Source of the DNA: Pyrinomonadaceae bacterium
GTDB taxonomy: Bacteria; Acidobacteriota; Blastocatellia; Pyrinomonadales; Pyrinomonadaceae
Assembly (NCBI GenBank): GCA_013812565.1
Contig: JACCTF010000289.1
Location: 1 to 14,543, forward strand
Reading direction: 5' to 3'
DNA: 14,543 nt
Position 1 is the first letter of the stretch. The number at the start of each line of letters is the position of its first letter. Positions 14,412 through 14,543 of the stretch are shown piece by piece. The notes below the pieces were generated by a model that was given only the letters and a program-made list of their open reading frames with translations, was not told the DNA's origin and made no database searches. A program made the translations under genes and the position numbers.

Positions 14412-14480
14412 CGGGTGACAAGAAGAATCAACGTGGAAAAGTTCGCAGATGCAAGTTAAGCCAGTAGAATGACAAACGTC

Positions 14481-14543
14481 TCACTCCTTAAGTTTTTTCA
14501 CAGCTTCCGTCAAAGCTGGAACCACCTCGAACAGATCTCCGAC
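14481..14543 (-). CDS. etfA: Electron transfer flavoprotein alpha subunit, C-terminal end only
   Basis: Only the last 20 codons and TGA are inside the window. They encode VGDLFEVVPALTEAVKKLKE, which matches the strongly conserved EtfA ending (VGDLFEVVPALTEEL.K). EtfA carries FAD and, with EtfB, passes electrons from dehydrogenases to the quinone pool. The gene is convergent with the SCO gene, 69 bases apart, with no obvious hairpin terminator between them. The identification rests on a short but characteristic stretch. Confidence 0.75.
   Translation of the reverse strand, partial: VGDLFEVVPALTEAVKKLKE

Overview
The window looks like chromosomal DNA from a free-living Gram-negative bacterium. 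The gene styles (large family-5 solute-binding lipoproteins with inserts, a TPR-sigma54 activator, a CusF-SCO fusion) and the short dispersed repeats between genes best fit Acidobacteriota, probably the Blastocatellia. That placement is inference from recall, not from a database search. The window holds eleven genes: nine intact or nearly so, and two cut by the window edges (oppD at the left, an etfA-like gene at the right).

Left two thirds (1-9236), all on the minus strand. Reading in the direction of transcription, folD (one-carbon folate metabolism) is followed by coaE (last step of CoA synthesis) and then a family-5 solute-binding protein gene whose last ~33 codons are shifted out of frame. 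After a gap of about 490 bases comes an oligopeptide/dipeptide ABC importer: binding lipoprotein oppA, permeases oppB and oppC, and ATPase oppD, which runs off the left edge. Three different repeat-like inverted sequences sit in gaps of this block: an imperfect 18-base inverted repeat between oppA and oppB, a larger palindrome upstream of oppA, and a heptamer-based hairpin between folD and coaE that supplies the last codons and stop of folD.

Middle (9237-12628), also minus strand. A stand-alone receiver-domain protein lies downstream of a 760-residue sigma54-type activator. That activator has a long TPR sensor region in place of a receiver, GAF or PAS domain, and a non-canonical GAFTGA loop (GSFTDA).

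Right part (12629-14543). Divergent from the TPR activator, across 218 bases with promoter-like and foldable sequence, is a 94-residue secreted protein. It has a signal peptide, four copies of the hexapeptide GDIGVG and a hydrophobic C-terminal helix. The four copies differ only at synonymous third positions, so the peptide sequence is under selection. TPR regulators in other bacteria often sense short exported peptides, so this divergent pair is the best candidate here for an undescribed signalling or secreted-peptide system. It is followed by an SCO1/SenC-type copper protein with an N-terminal CusF-like domain, and by the convergent 3' end of an electron-transfer flavoprotein alpha subunit gene.
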